A stretch of DNA of 13,365 nt from assembly GCA_938040985.1 (NCBI GenBank), contig CALHZD010000121.1, positions 1-13,365 of the forward strand. The letters are read 5' to 3'. The translations under genes were made by a program, and so were the position numbers. Below the pieces are notes generated by a model, which was given only the letters and a program-made list of their open reading frames with translations, did not search any database and was not told the DNA's origin. The DNA is from an uncultured Propionivibrio sp. (GTDB lineage: Bacteria; Pseudomonadota; Gammaproteobacteria; Burkholderiales; Rhodocyclaceae). This document shows positions 1 through 5,859 of this stretch, piece after piece. The number at the start of each line of letters is the position of its first letter. The stretch's first letter is position 1.

Positions 1-168
1 GCCTTCCCATGCGCTTTTCCTCGCACAGTGGCTTTTTGCCGGCTTCGTCTGGCTTACAGCAGCGGGGGGCTGCACCGGCTTGTTTGCCCCTCTCATCCAA
101 TTTCCTGGGCATTGACACCGGTTTCCCGTTTCACCTTCCCCTTGAACAGGGGCGAGGCACCTGAAAGC
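1..168 (-). ncRNA. Cobalamin riboswitch, 3' end cut by window edge
   Basis: Reading the minus strand from 168 down, the conserved cobalamin-riboswitch blocks appear in order. They are the 5' strand of P1 followed by GGTGCC (168-156), the AAACGGGAAACCGGTG block (131-116), GCTGCTGTAAGCC (63-51), GCCACTG (32-26) and GGGAAGG (8-2). Order and spacing match the complete copy at 12676-12862. The final AGTCAG...GACC B12 box and the closing P1 strand are missing because the window ends there. Cobalamin riboswitches bind adenosylcobalamin and repress B12 synthesis or uptake genes. The controlled gene must lie to the left, outside the window. Confidence 0.93.
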
Positions 169-174
169 GCCGCT

Positions 175-203
175 ATCATATGCCTAAATTGCCGCTTTCA
201 CAA
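175..203 (-). promoter_or_regulatory. Probable sigma70 promoter of the left riboswitch transcript
   Basis: On the minus strand, TTGTGA (203-198, 4 of 6 consensus bases) and TATGAT (180-175, 5 of 6) are separated by exactly 17 bp. Transcription would start about 7 nt downstream, at or just before the P1 stem of the riboswitch. The right-hand riboswitch has the same spacing and geometry and shares an ATAGCG string running out of the -10 box, which supports both calls. No mapped start site is available. Confidence 0.6.
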
Positions 204-328
204 TGCGCATTCGTGCATAAGTGCACAGCATCCGGGCTGGATAGGCGTCGCTCTGCCGCTGAGCGAAACCGTTGCCGGATTACTGCGGAACGGGTGAATG
301 CCACCGGGTGCCTGCCCGGAGTTCCTTG

Positions 329-395
329 CATTGCCGTACTGTGTGGTCTGTCTGCGGCTCGCCGCCTTGTCTTTTGGCAAAGTTGAGCCGCTATT
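329..395. repeat. Partial or decayed Correia-like element
   Basis: Positions 354-394 are identical to the right-hand half of the complete Correia-like element at 13024-13128, including the GGCAAAGTTGAGCCGCTAT terminus. Positions 329-353 match it more loosely through TTGCCGTACTG...GTCTG. The outer terminus reads CTATT instead of CTATA. The left terminal inverted repeat is not clear. A weak candidate (GATAGGCGTCGCTCTGCC) near 240 would give an element of about 156 bp, close to the length of full-size Correia elements, but that is speculative. The stretch 204-328 otherwise shows nothing recognisable. Confidence 0.65.
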
Positions 396-449
396 GAAGC
401 GTGCGAAGTCCCCTCTGAATTCCGTAAAAACCGGGTAGAAAACATAAAA

Positions 450-486
450 TGCCCGGAAGCCCTTTAAATACAAGGGGCTCAGGGCA
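450..486. repeat. Stem-loop in left intergenic repeat
   Basis: The outer stem pairs TGCCC (450-454) with GGGCA (482-486). The inner stem pairs AGCCCTTT (458-465) with AAGGGGCT (472-479), with one wobble pair, and the loop is AAATAC. The same position in the right copy (13191-13225) also folds. There, pairs 453-483 and 454-482 are changed from C-G to T-A on both sides. The strand of any transcript is unknown. Confidence 0.6.
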
Positions 487-562
487 TCAAAAAACATAAA
501 CTGGAATACTATGCCCGATCAACCCTCTGAAATCCTCATAAAAAGGGCGCCTCCGGGCACAC

Positions 563-679
563 TGCCCGCCAGCCCTTTATTTATGCGGGTTTCAGCGCAC
601 CTGCCCGGAGATCCTTTATCCACGCGGGTTTCCAGGGAGGTGCCCGGAGATGCCCTATCCATCAGGGTTTCCGGGGCGC
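563..679. repeat. 39-bp tandem repeat, three units
   Basis: Three consecutive 39-bp units start at 563, 602 and 641, each beginning TGCCCG. They share the pattern CCTTTAT or CCCTATC, then GGGTTTC near the centre. Units two and three are most alike, and unit one is more diverged. A 51-bp stretch before them (from 512) begins with the same TGCCCG and may be an older unit. Each unit can pair CCCG with CGGG or a near match. On the minus strand the 39-bp period gives an open frame with a 13-residue repeat, but there is no sign that it is a gene. Confidence 0.75.
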
Positions 680-700
680 CTCGTTGAGAGCCATCGCGCA

Positions 701-726
701 AATAAAAATCTCCCGCGCTGCGAGAG
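701..726 (-). terminator. Rho-independent terminator after tRNA-Arg
   Basis: On the minus strand CTCTCGC (726-720) pairs with GCGGGAG (716-710) around an AGC loop. This gives seven base pairs, one of them G-T, and ATTTTTATT (709-701) follows. It lies about 45 nt beyond the CCA end of the tRNA. It probably ends both the tRNA transcript and any read-through from the cob operon. Confidence 0.6.
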
Positions 727-770
727 AAAGCAATAAGGGATCAGGAAAGAAAGGGAATGACAAGAAATGC

Positions 771-847
771 TGGCGCGCCCGAGACGATTCGAACGTCCGA
801 CCCCTGCCTTCGGAGGGCAGTACTCTATCCAACTGAGCTACGGGCGC
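771..847 (-). tRNA. tRNA-Arg (anticodon CCG)
   Basis: The minus strand gives a complete cloverleaf. The acceptor stem pairs GCGCCCG (847-841) with CGGGCGC (781-775). The D arm carries GCTCAGTTGGATAGAG. The anticodon stem CTGCC/GGCAG encloses loop CTCCGAA, whose anticodon CCG reads the Arg codon CGG. The variable loop and T arm follow, with GTTCGAATC in the T loop. The discriminator base is G and CCA is encoded in the DNA (773-771). The gene starts 24 nt after the cobA stop on the same strand. Confidence 0.96.
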
Positions 848-859
848 GCGGAGGCGTGG

Positions 860-888
860 AATATAGCTTTTTTAACGGTGCGCGTCCA
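860..888 (-). promoter_or_regulatory. Probable tRNA-Arg promoter inside cobA 3' end
   Basis: On the minus strand TGGACG (888-883, 4 of 6 match to TTGACA) and TATATT (865-860, 5 of 6) are 17 bp apart. The -10 box ends 12 nt before the mature tRNA 5' end. The -35 box lies within the last codons of cobA. This would allow the tRNA to be transcribed when the B12 operon is shut down by its riboswitch. Confidence 0.45.
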
Positions 889-1672
889 TCGTTTCGCCGT
901 TGCCGTCGGTTCGCTCCGTCTTGCCGGCCAGCGTCAGCACGGTGCCGACGATGATGAGCGCCGGCGGCTTGATGTGTTCGGCGTGCGCCGTGGCGGCGAG
1001 GGCTTCCAGCGTCGTGGCGACAAAGCGCTGCTCCGGTTGCGTCGCCTTGTAGATCAGCGCCGCCGGCGTGCTGGCCGGCAGCCCGTGTGCGATCAGCTCG
1101 CGGGAGATGATCGCCAGCCCGTTGATGCCCATGTAGAACACCAGCGTCTGGCTGGGGCGCGCCAGCATCGGCCAGTCGAGTTCGATGCTGTCATCTTTCA
1201 GATGGCCGGTGACGAATACGCAGCTCTGCGCATGATCGCGGTGTGTCAAGGGGAAGTGGCAGCTCGACGCGGCGCCCAGCGCGGCCGTGATGCCCGGCAC
1301 GATATCAACGCCAAAACCGGCGGCGATCAGTTCTTCCATTTCCTCGCCGCCGCGCCCGAAAACGAAAGGATCGCCGCCTTTCAGGCGGACGATGTGCTTG
1401 CCGGAGCGCGCCAGATCGACGAGCAGATGGTTGATGCTGTCCTGTGGCAGCGTATGCTTGCCGGCAATCTTGCCGACATAGATGCGCTCGGCGGTCGGCG
1501 GAATCATCTCCAAAATAGGCGCGCTGACAAGGTTGTCGTAGACGACGACGTCGGCGGACCGGATCAGGCGCGCCGCCTTGAGCGTCAGCAGTTCCGGATC
1601 GCCCGGGCCGGCGCCCACCAGGGTGACGGTGCCCATTTTTTCGGTCGCGTTCATTGCATTCGTTGCGCTCAT
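872..1672 (-). CDS. cobA: Uroporphyrinogen-III C-methyltransferase (SUMT)
   Basis: The enzyme uses S-adenosylmethionine (SAM) to methylate uroporphyrinogen III at C2 and C7, making precorrin-2, the branch point to siroheme and B12. The 266-residue protein has the usual length for a single-domain SUMT. Visible motifs are the N-terminal VGAGPGDPELLT (19-30), RLKGGDPFVFGRGGEE (96-111) and VPGITAALGAASSCHFPLTH (125-144). There is no CysG-type dehydrogenase domain, so precorrin-2 oxidation needs another protein. The chosen ATG overlaps the cobB stop (ATGA) and is preceded by AAGGA at a good distance. In-frame ATGs at residues 7 and 13 are alternatives. It is the last protein gene of the operon, and tRNA-Arg follows. 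Confidence 0.96.
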   Translation of the reverse strand: MSATNAMNATEKMGTVTLVGAGPGDPELLTLKAARLIRSADVVVYDNLVSAPILEMIPPTAERIYVGKIAGKHTLPQDSINHLLVDLARSGKHIVRLKGGDPFVFGRGGEEMEELIAAGFGVDIVPGITAALGAASSCHFPLTHRDHAQSCVFVTGHLKDDSIELDWPMLARPSQTLVFYMGINGLAIISRELIAHGLPASTPAALIYKATQPEQRFVATTLEALAATAHAEHIKPPALIIVGTVLTLAGKTERTDGNGETMDAHR

Positions 1673-3021
1673 TGCGATGTCCTTGCAGTTGCCGCCGTCG
1701 GGCCAAACAGCGCCGCCGTTGCTTCGGGGTTGGATGGAAAATAAAAATGGAAATACGAGGCCGTCAGCCGCCGGCGTCGCCAGACGGGTTCGCCGGGGCG
1801 ACCGTCGAAAGTTTCGGCATTCGCCAGCGGCGGCAGGTCGGTCTCGCAGCGCGAATGGTGGAAGGCATGGCCGCGCAATGCGCCTTCGGGCAGCGTGACC
1901 TGCTGGGAACCCAGTGCCGCCAGCCGTTTGCCCATCACGGTTCGGCCGGGGAGCAGGCCAGCCATCGGATGCGCCTGGCCGTCGAGGTCGATGAGCTGCT
2001 CGAACAGGAACATCATGCCGCCGCATTCGGCCAGCAGCGGTTTGCCGGCTTCGACATGCTCTGTCAGCTGGGCGATCAGGTCGCGCTGCGCCGACAGACG
2101 TTGGCCATGCAGTTCCGGATAACCGCCGGGCAGCCAGAGCGCATCGCAGTCCGGCAAAGGCTCGCCCGCCAGCGGCGAGAAAAAAACGACCTCTGCGCCC
2201 AGGTCGGACAGCAGCGCCAGATTGGCGGGATAAATAAAGCAGAACGCCGCGTCGCGGGCAACGGCGATTTTCCTGCCCGCCAGCCGTTGCGGCAATGGCG
2301 CGGCCGCGGGGATGGCAAAAGGACGCGCGGGCGGCAGTTCGGCGAGCGGCGTTTCGGCCAGCGCGTCGGCGAGGGTGTCGATGCGCGCCGACAGATCGGC
2401 GATCTCCGCTGCCGGCAGCAGGCCGAGGTGGCGGCTGGGCAACGCCGCGGCTTCCTGGCGCGGCAGCGCGCCGCACCAGCGTACCGCTGCCGGCATTGAC
2501 GCCTTCAGCATTTCGGCGTGGCGCGGGCTGCCGACGCGATTGGCGAGTACGCCGTAAAACGGCAGACCGGCGCGATAATTCGCCAGCCCGTAGACAAGCG
2601 CGCCGAACGTTTGCGCCATGGCCCGCGCATCAATGACCGTCAGCACGGGAATGCCGAAACGCTCGGCAATATCGGCGCTGCTCGGCTGGCCGTCGAACAG
2701 GCCCATGACGCCTTCGATGAGGATCAGGTCGTTTTCCTGCGCGGCGCGCGCCAGTCGGGCGCGGATGTCGTCTTCGCCGCAAATCCATAGATCGAGGTTG
2801 TCGCACGGCTGACCGCTGGCGACGGCGTGAATCTGCGGGTCGAGAAAATCCGGCCCGCATTTGAACACCTTGACCCGCCGCCCTTGCCGCGTATGCAGGC
2901 GCGCCAGGGCGGCAACGAGGCTGGTTTTGCCGCTGCCGGAGGCGGGGGCGGCAAAGAGCAGGGCGGGGCAAGTGGCGGTGTTTGCCGCGCCGCGCGCGCG
3001 GGTGGCGGAAATTGCCGTCAT
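1669..3021 (-). CDS. cobB: Cobyrinic acid a,c-diamide synthase (CobB/CbiA)
   Basis: This is the glutamine-dependent, ATP-using enzyme that amidates the a and c acetate side chains of (hydrogeno)cobyrinic acid. The 450-residue protein has the two expected domains. The N-terminal dethiobiotin-synthetase-like ATPase has the P-loop APASGSGKTS (25-34), FKCGPDFLDP (53-62) and IEGVMGLFDG (102-111). The C-terminal class I glutamine amidotransferase has WLPGGYPELH (296-305), the nucleophile Cys333 in AECGGMM and a histidine in SYFHFYFPSNP (422-432) as probable triad member. The name cbiA fits equally, since the surrounding route is of the early-cobalt type. The start lies 1 nt after the cobO stop, and the end overlaps cobA by 4 bp. 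Confidence 0.96.
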   Translation of the reverse strand: MTAISATRARGAANTATCPALLFAAPASGSGKTSLVAALARLHTRQGRRVKVFKCGPDFLDPQIHAVASGQPCDNLDLWICGEDDIRARLARAAQENDLILIEGVMGLFDGQPSSADIAERFGIPVLTVIDARAMAQTFGALVYGLANYRAGLPFYGVLANRVGSPRHAEMLKASMPAAVRWCGALPRQEAAALPSRHLGLLPAAEIADLSARIDTLADALAETPLAELPPARPFAIPAAAPLPQRLAGRKIAVARDAAFCFIYPANLALLSDLGAEVVFFSPLAGEPLPDCDALWLPGGYPELHGQRLSAQRDLIAQLTEHVEAGKPLLAECGGMMFLFEQLIDLDGQAHPMAGLLPGRTVMGKRLAALGSQQVTLPEGALRGHAFHHSRCETDLPPLANAETFDGRPGEPVWRRRRLTASYFHFYFPSNPEATAALFGPTAATARTSQ

Positions 3022-3022
3022 C

Positions 3023-3646
3023 TCAGAACTCCATGCCCGGCATGGCCGCGATGCCGCTGCGGAAAGCGTGCTTGACCATCGCCATGTCCGTCACCGTATC
3101 GGCGGCGTCGATCAGCGCCTGGGGCGCGGCGCGGCCGGTGATGATGACATGCTGCATCGGCGGGCGCGCCGCTAGGTCGGCGAGCACGGTGTCGAGGTCA
3201 AGCCAGCCGTATTTGAAGGCGTAGGTCAGTTCGTCGAGAATCAAAAGATCGGTGTTGGCGTCGTTCAGGTAGGCGCGCGCCTGCGCCCAGGCTTCTTGCG
3301 CCGCCGCCGCATCGCGTTCGCGATCCTGCGTTTCCCAGGTGAAGCCTTCGCCCATGACGTGCCAGCTGACCTGCGGGAGTTCGCTGAAGAAGGCGATTTC
3401 GCCGGTATCGGTGCGGTTCTTGACGAACTGGACGACGGCAACGCGCATGCCGTTGCCCAGCGCGCGCGCCATGACGCCGAAAGCGGCCGACGACTTGCCT
3501 TTGCCGGTGCCCGTATTGACCAGCAGCACGCCTTTGCGCGTCGCCGCTTCGGCGATGCGCTGATCGATGGCCGTTTTCTTGCGCTGCATGCGATCCTGAT
3601 GGCGCGCGCCTGCGGCGTTCGCGTCGATGGGGGCGGTGGAAGTCAT
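3023..3646 (-). CDS. cobO: Cob(I)yrinic acid a,c-diamide adenosyltransferase (CobA/CobO/BtuR type)
   Basis: The enzyme transfers the adenosyl group of ATP to cobalt(I) corrinoids, forming the Co-C bond of adenosylcobalamin. The 207-residue protein is typical for the CobO/BtuR family. The P-loop is NTGTGKGKSSAAFG (44-57). VVQFVKNRTDTGE (71-83), WETQDRERD (104-112) and ILDELTYAFKYGWLD (136-150) follow, and the C-terminal tail ends SGIAAMPGMEF. I chose the ATG at 3646 because GGAG lies 9 nt upstream. An in-frame ATG at 3682 would overlap the cobJ end and add 12 residues that look unconserved. It lies 4 nt after cobJ and 1 nt before cobB. Confidence 0.96.
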   Translation of the reverse strand: MTSTAPIDANAAGARHQDRMQRKKTAIDQRIAEAATRKGVLLVNTGTGKGKSSAAFGVMARALGNGMRVAVVQFVKNRTDTGEIAFFSELPQVSWHVMGEGFTWETQDRERDAAAAQEAWAQARAYLNDANTDLLILDELTYAFKYGWLDLDTVLADLAARPPMQHVIITGRAAPQALIDAADTVTDMAMVKHAFRSGIAAMPGMEF

Positions 3647-3650
3647 CGGC

Positions 3651-4682
3651 TTATTCTCCGGAAGAGGGGGGTTCGTCATCATCTTCAGATGCCAGCGGAT
3701 GCGCCAGTGCGGAGCGGATGTAGGCTTCCGGCAGATGGTAGTCGGCCGCCAGCTGTGCGAGCGTCCGGTCGCTGGCCTGAATCGCGGCCAGCCAGCCGTT
3801 GAGGCCGGAAGAGAGCGATAGGCCGCGCCGTTCGCCGTCGCGCGCCGAGCGCTTGCCGGAGACCACGTCGTATTTGTTGGCGTAGCCGCGCGGCGTAATC
3901 ATCAGGCCGTGTTTGACGTAGGTATTGGAGTTGCCGATCAGCACCGTCGTCAGCATGCCGATCTCGGCCTCGGTCATTTTTTCCAGCGTGGTGAATTGAA
4001 TGCGCTGTTTCGGACGGAACGCCGACTTGACGATGGCGACCGGCGTCTGCGGATCGCGGTATTGCAAAAAAATGCGTTGCGCTTCCTCGATCTGTCGCGT
4101 GCGCCGGCCGCTTTTCGGGTTGTAGAGCGCGACGACAAAATCGGCATAGGCGACGGCATTGAGCCGGCGGGCGATGGTCGGCCACGGCGTCAGCAGATCG
4201 GAAAGCGAAATGGCGCAGAAATCGTGCGTCAGCGGCGCGCCGACGAGCGCGGCGCAAGTGTTGATGGCCGAGGCGCCGGGCACGATTTCGACCTCGATGC
4301 CCGAATCCGGCGTCCAGCCGGCCTGGAACAGCACCTCGAAGGTCGGGCCGGCCATGCCGTACACGCCGGCGTCGCCGGAAGAAATGATCGCCACTTTCTT
4401 GCCGAGGCGGGCGCGTTCATAGGCTTCGATGGCGCGGTCAAGCTCTTCGGTCATTGCCTTCTTGACGACCTCCTTGCCATCGAGCAGATCCTTGACCAGG
4501 CGAATGTAGGTCACGTAACCGATCACGGTGTCGGCCTCGGCGATGGCCTCGCGCGCGCGGCCGGTCAGCGTGTCGTGGCTGCCCGGGCCGAGGCCGACGA
4601 GCATGATTTTGCCGCCGGCGGGGCGATGAGTTTCGCCGTGGGCGGCCGGGAAGGTGTCGCTTTGATTCTGGCTATCGTTCAT
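3651..4682 (-). CDS. cobJ: Precorrin-3B / cobalt-precorrin-3 C17-methyltransferase with C-terminal extension
   Basis: This enzyme (CobJ/CbiH) methylates C17 and drives ring contraction. The 343-residue protein begins with about 25 poorly structured residues. The tetrapyrrole methylase fold follows: VGLGPGSHDTLT (29-40), IGYVTYIRL (54-62), ISSGDAGVYGMAGP (100-113), VPGASAINTCAALVGAPL (134-151), VALYNPKSGRR (184-194) and IGNSNTYV...ITPRGYANKY (249-271). The family core ends near residue 290. The remaining 54 residues are an extension with a helical, possibly helix-turn-helix-like stretch (307-327) and an acidic, proline-containing tail. No iron-sulfur cysteine motif is seen, unlike the larger CbiH60 type. 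The start ATG overlaps the stop of the preceding cbiG C-domain gene by 4 bp. Confidence 0.95.
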   Translation of the reverse strand: MNDSQNQSDTFPAAHGETHRPAGGKIMLVGLGPGSHDTLTGRAREAIAEADTVIGYVTYIRLVKDLLDGKEVVKKAMTEELDRAIEAYERARLGKKVAIISSGDAGVYGMAGPTFEVLFQAGWTPDSGIEVEIVPGASAINTCAALVGAPLTHDFCAISLSDLLTPWPTIARRLNAVAYADFVVALYNPKSGRRTRQIEEAQRIFLQYRDPQTPVAIVKSAFRPKQRIQFTTLEKMTEAEIGMLTTVLIGNSNTYVKHGLMITPRGYANKYDVVSGKRSARDGERRGLSLSSGLNGWLAAIQASDRTLAQLAADYHLPEAYIRSALAHPLASEDDDEPPSSGE

Positions 4683-5074
4683 TCTGGAATCCTTGCAATG
4701 GAAACGGTGGCATTGCGGCCATCCGGGCCGCGATGCGAGAGTTTTTCGATAATCAGGGCGGATTTGTCCGCGCCGGCGGCCAGCAGCGCCGCCGCTTCGG
4801 AGACGGAAGGCGTGCCGGTGTATTTGCGCACGGTTTCGGAAGGGTTGGGGACGTCGACGGCGGCCAGTTCGGCGGCGGGATAGAAGCGGATGCGCCAGCC
4901 GCGTTCGGCGGCCAGTTCCAGCATGGCCGGCTCGTCGGCCTTCAGATCAATGCTGCCGACGGCGGCGACATCCTCGATCCGCGTGCGGCTGATGGCCAGC
5001 GCCGCCGTTACAGCCAGGCGCAGCGTCTCGGTCGGCGTATTGCGGTCGCAGCCCAGTCCCAGTGCGATTTTCAT
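4679..5074 (-). CDS. CbiG C-terminal domain protein (CobE-like), separate gene
   Basis: This 131-residue protein corresponds to the CbiG C-terminal/CobE domain. It opens with ALGLGCDRNTPTETL (4-18), the family's typical GxGCxxxTP motif, and continues with SIDLKADEPAMLELA (41-55) and VPNPSETVRKYTGTPSVSEA (75-94). In enterobacterial CbiG this domain is fused behind the N-terminal and middle domains. Here it is a separate ORF joined to them by an ATGA overlap (5074-5071), with another ATGA overlap to cobJ. Its role is presumably the CbiG reaction, opening of the delta-lactone of cobalt-precorrin-5A with loss of acetaldehyde, acting with the upstream protein. In CobE-containing aerobic pathways the role of the isolated domain is less clear. 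Confidence 0.88.
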   Translation of the reverse strand: MKIALGLGCDRNTPTETLRLAVTAALAISRTRIEDVAAVGSIDLKADEPAMLELAAERGWRIRFYPAAELAAVDVPNPSETVRKYTGTPSVSEAAALLAAGADKSALIIEKLSHRGPDGRNATVSIARIPE

Positions 5075-5859
5075 GGGGCCTCCGTCGGGCGGTAGATGAC
5101 GCAGCGGCCGCGCCAGGCGGTTTCGCAGGCCGCAGGCAGCGATCGCCGGCTGATCCAGAGAAGGGCGGAAAAACGCTCGGGGTCGACCTCCTCAATGCGT
5201 TCAAACAGCGTCAGGTTGGCAGGCAGCGGCCCCGTGCGGCCGTTGGCATGGCGCGTCCACCAGTCGCGCGTACCATCTTCCTGCACGAGCGCCACCGGCT
5301 CGTCATTGACTACGGCGGCGCTGGCATGCACCAGCGCCGCGTGCGTGGCTTCCAGCGCCCAGCCCAGCTCGCGGCCGAGCAGATCGACGGCCAGCGTTTC
5401 ACGCACGTCGGAAGCGGTCGTCAGCACCGGCGTGGCGCCCAGCGCATCGGCCAGCCTGCCGGCCAGGGCGTTGGCGCCGCCCAGATGGCCGGAGAGCATG
5501 GGAATGACGAAGCGCCCCTGTTCATCGAGTACGATGACAGCCGGATCGCTGTCTTTGGCCTTCAGGTAAGGGGCGATCAGGCGCACCAGCGCGCCGAGTG
5601 AGACGATGCCGACGATGCCCTCAACCCGGCCGAACAGCGCGCCCAGGGCCTCGCCGGTTTTGCCCGCATAGGTTTGTGCGCCGGGGGCGGCCCGTTCGGC
5701 CTCGGCGGCGAATTTTTTCGGTACGTAAAGGCGTGCGTTCGGCAGCGCCCGGACGACTTTGCCTGCCAGTACGATGCCGTGGCGCGTAATGGCGACGACG
5801 GCGATTTCACCCGCCGGCGGCGCCGCTGCGGCCGTTTTGTGCGCCGGCGTTTCAGGCAT
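5071..5859 (-). CDS. cbiG: Cobalt-precorrin-5A hydrolase CbiG, N-terminal and middle domains
   Basis: CbiG opens the delta-lactone of cobalt-precorrin-5A and releases the C2 unit as acetaldehyde, a step specific to the early-cobalt route. The 262-residue protein covers the N-terminal domain (about 18-100, starting EIAVVAITRHGIVLAGKV) and the middle region. The most typical stretch is VIVLDEQGRFVIPMLSGHLG (108-127) followed by GANALA, and TTASDV is at 147-152. It stops after GRCVIYRP, exactly where fused CbiG proteins would continue into the C-terminal domain, which here is the next gene with a 4-bp overlap. The start overlaps the end of cobI by 8 bp. The first 17 residues are Ala/Pro-rich and the true start could be slightly later. 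Confidence 0.92.
   Translation of the reverse strand: MPETPAHKTAAAAPPAGEIAVVAITRHGIVLAGKVVRALPNARLYVPKKFAAEAERAAPGAQTYAGKTGEALGALFGRVEGIVGIVSLGALVRLIAPYLKAKDSDPAVIVLDEQGRFVIPMLSGHLGGANALAGRLADALGATPVLTTASDVRETLAVDLLGRELGWALEATHAALVHASAAVVNDEPVALVQEDGTRDWWTRHANGRTGPLPANLTLFERIEEVDPERFSALLWISRRSLPAACETAWRGRCVIYRPTEAP

Larger units (their letters stand above)
395..679. repeat. Diverged intergenic repeat, left copy
   Basis: This non-coding stretch aligns with 13129-13365 in the same orientation. Shared blocks include AGAAAACATAAAA, TAAATACAAGGG, AAAACATAAACTG and CTGAAATCC, and a CCCGCCAGCCC block. The copies are clearly diverged, perhaps around 70 percent identical over the better parts by eye. 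Each copy sits directly upstream, in the transcription direction, of a Correia-like element, a promoter and a cobalamin riboswitch. It contains a hairpin (450-486) and runs into a 39-bp tandem array (563-679). No convincing gene is present. Confidence 0.7.

Noticed and set aside
168..180. Correia-terminus-like string CCGCTATCATA at the left promoter
   Set aside because: The similarity is only a CGCTAT core shared with the -10 region of both promoters. There is no matching second terminus at a suitable distance.
450..679. Possible CRISPR-like array
   Set aside because: Units are contiguous 39-bp tandem repeats with no constant repeat alternating with unique spacers, and there are no cas genes.
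519..701. Minus-strand frame with a 13-residue repeat
   Set aside because: It is produced by the 39-bp tandem repeat having a length divisible by three. There is no ribosome site or conserved start, and the right copy does not keep the frame convincingly.
767..1744. Long plus-strand open frame across the tRNA and cobA
   Set aside because: It is antisense to cobA and the tRNA. Composition follows the opposite-strand codon pattern of GC-rich DNA, and no family is recognisable.
872..2476. 534-codon minus-strand frame containing cobA
   Set aside because: Only the C-terminal 266 codons are cobA. The upstream part is a frame-shifted shadow of cobB.
3909..4883. 324-codon plus-strand open frame
   Set aside because: Antisense shadow of cobJ and the cbiG C-domain gene, with no recognisable domain.
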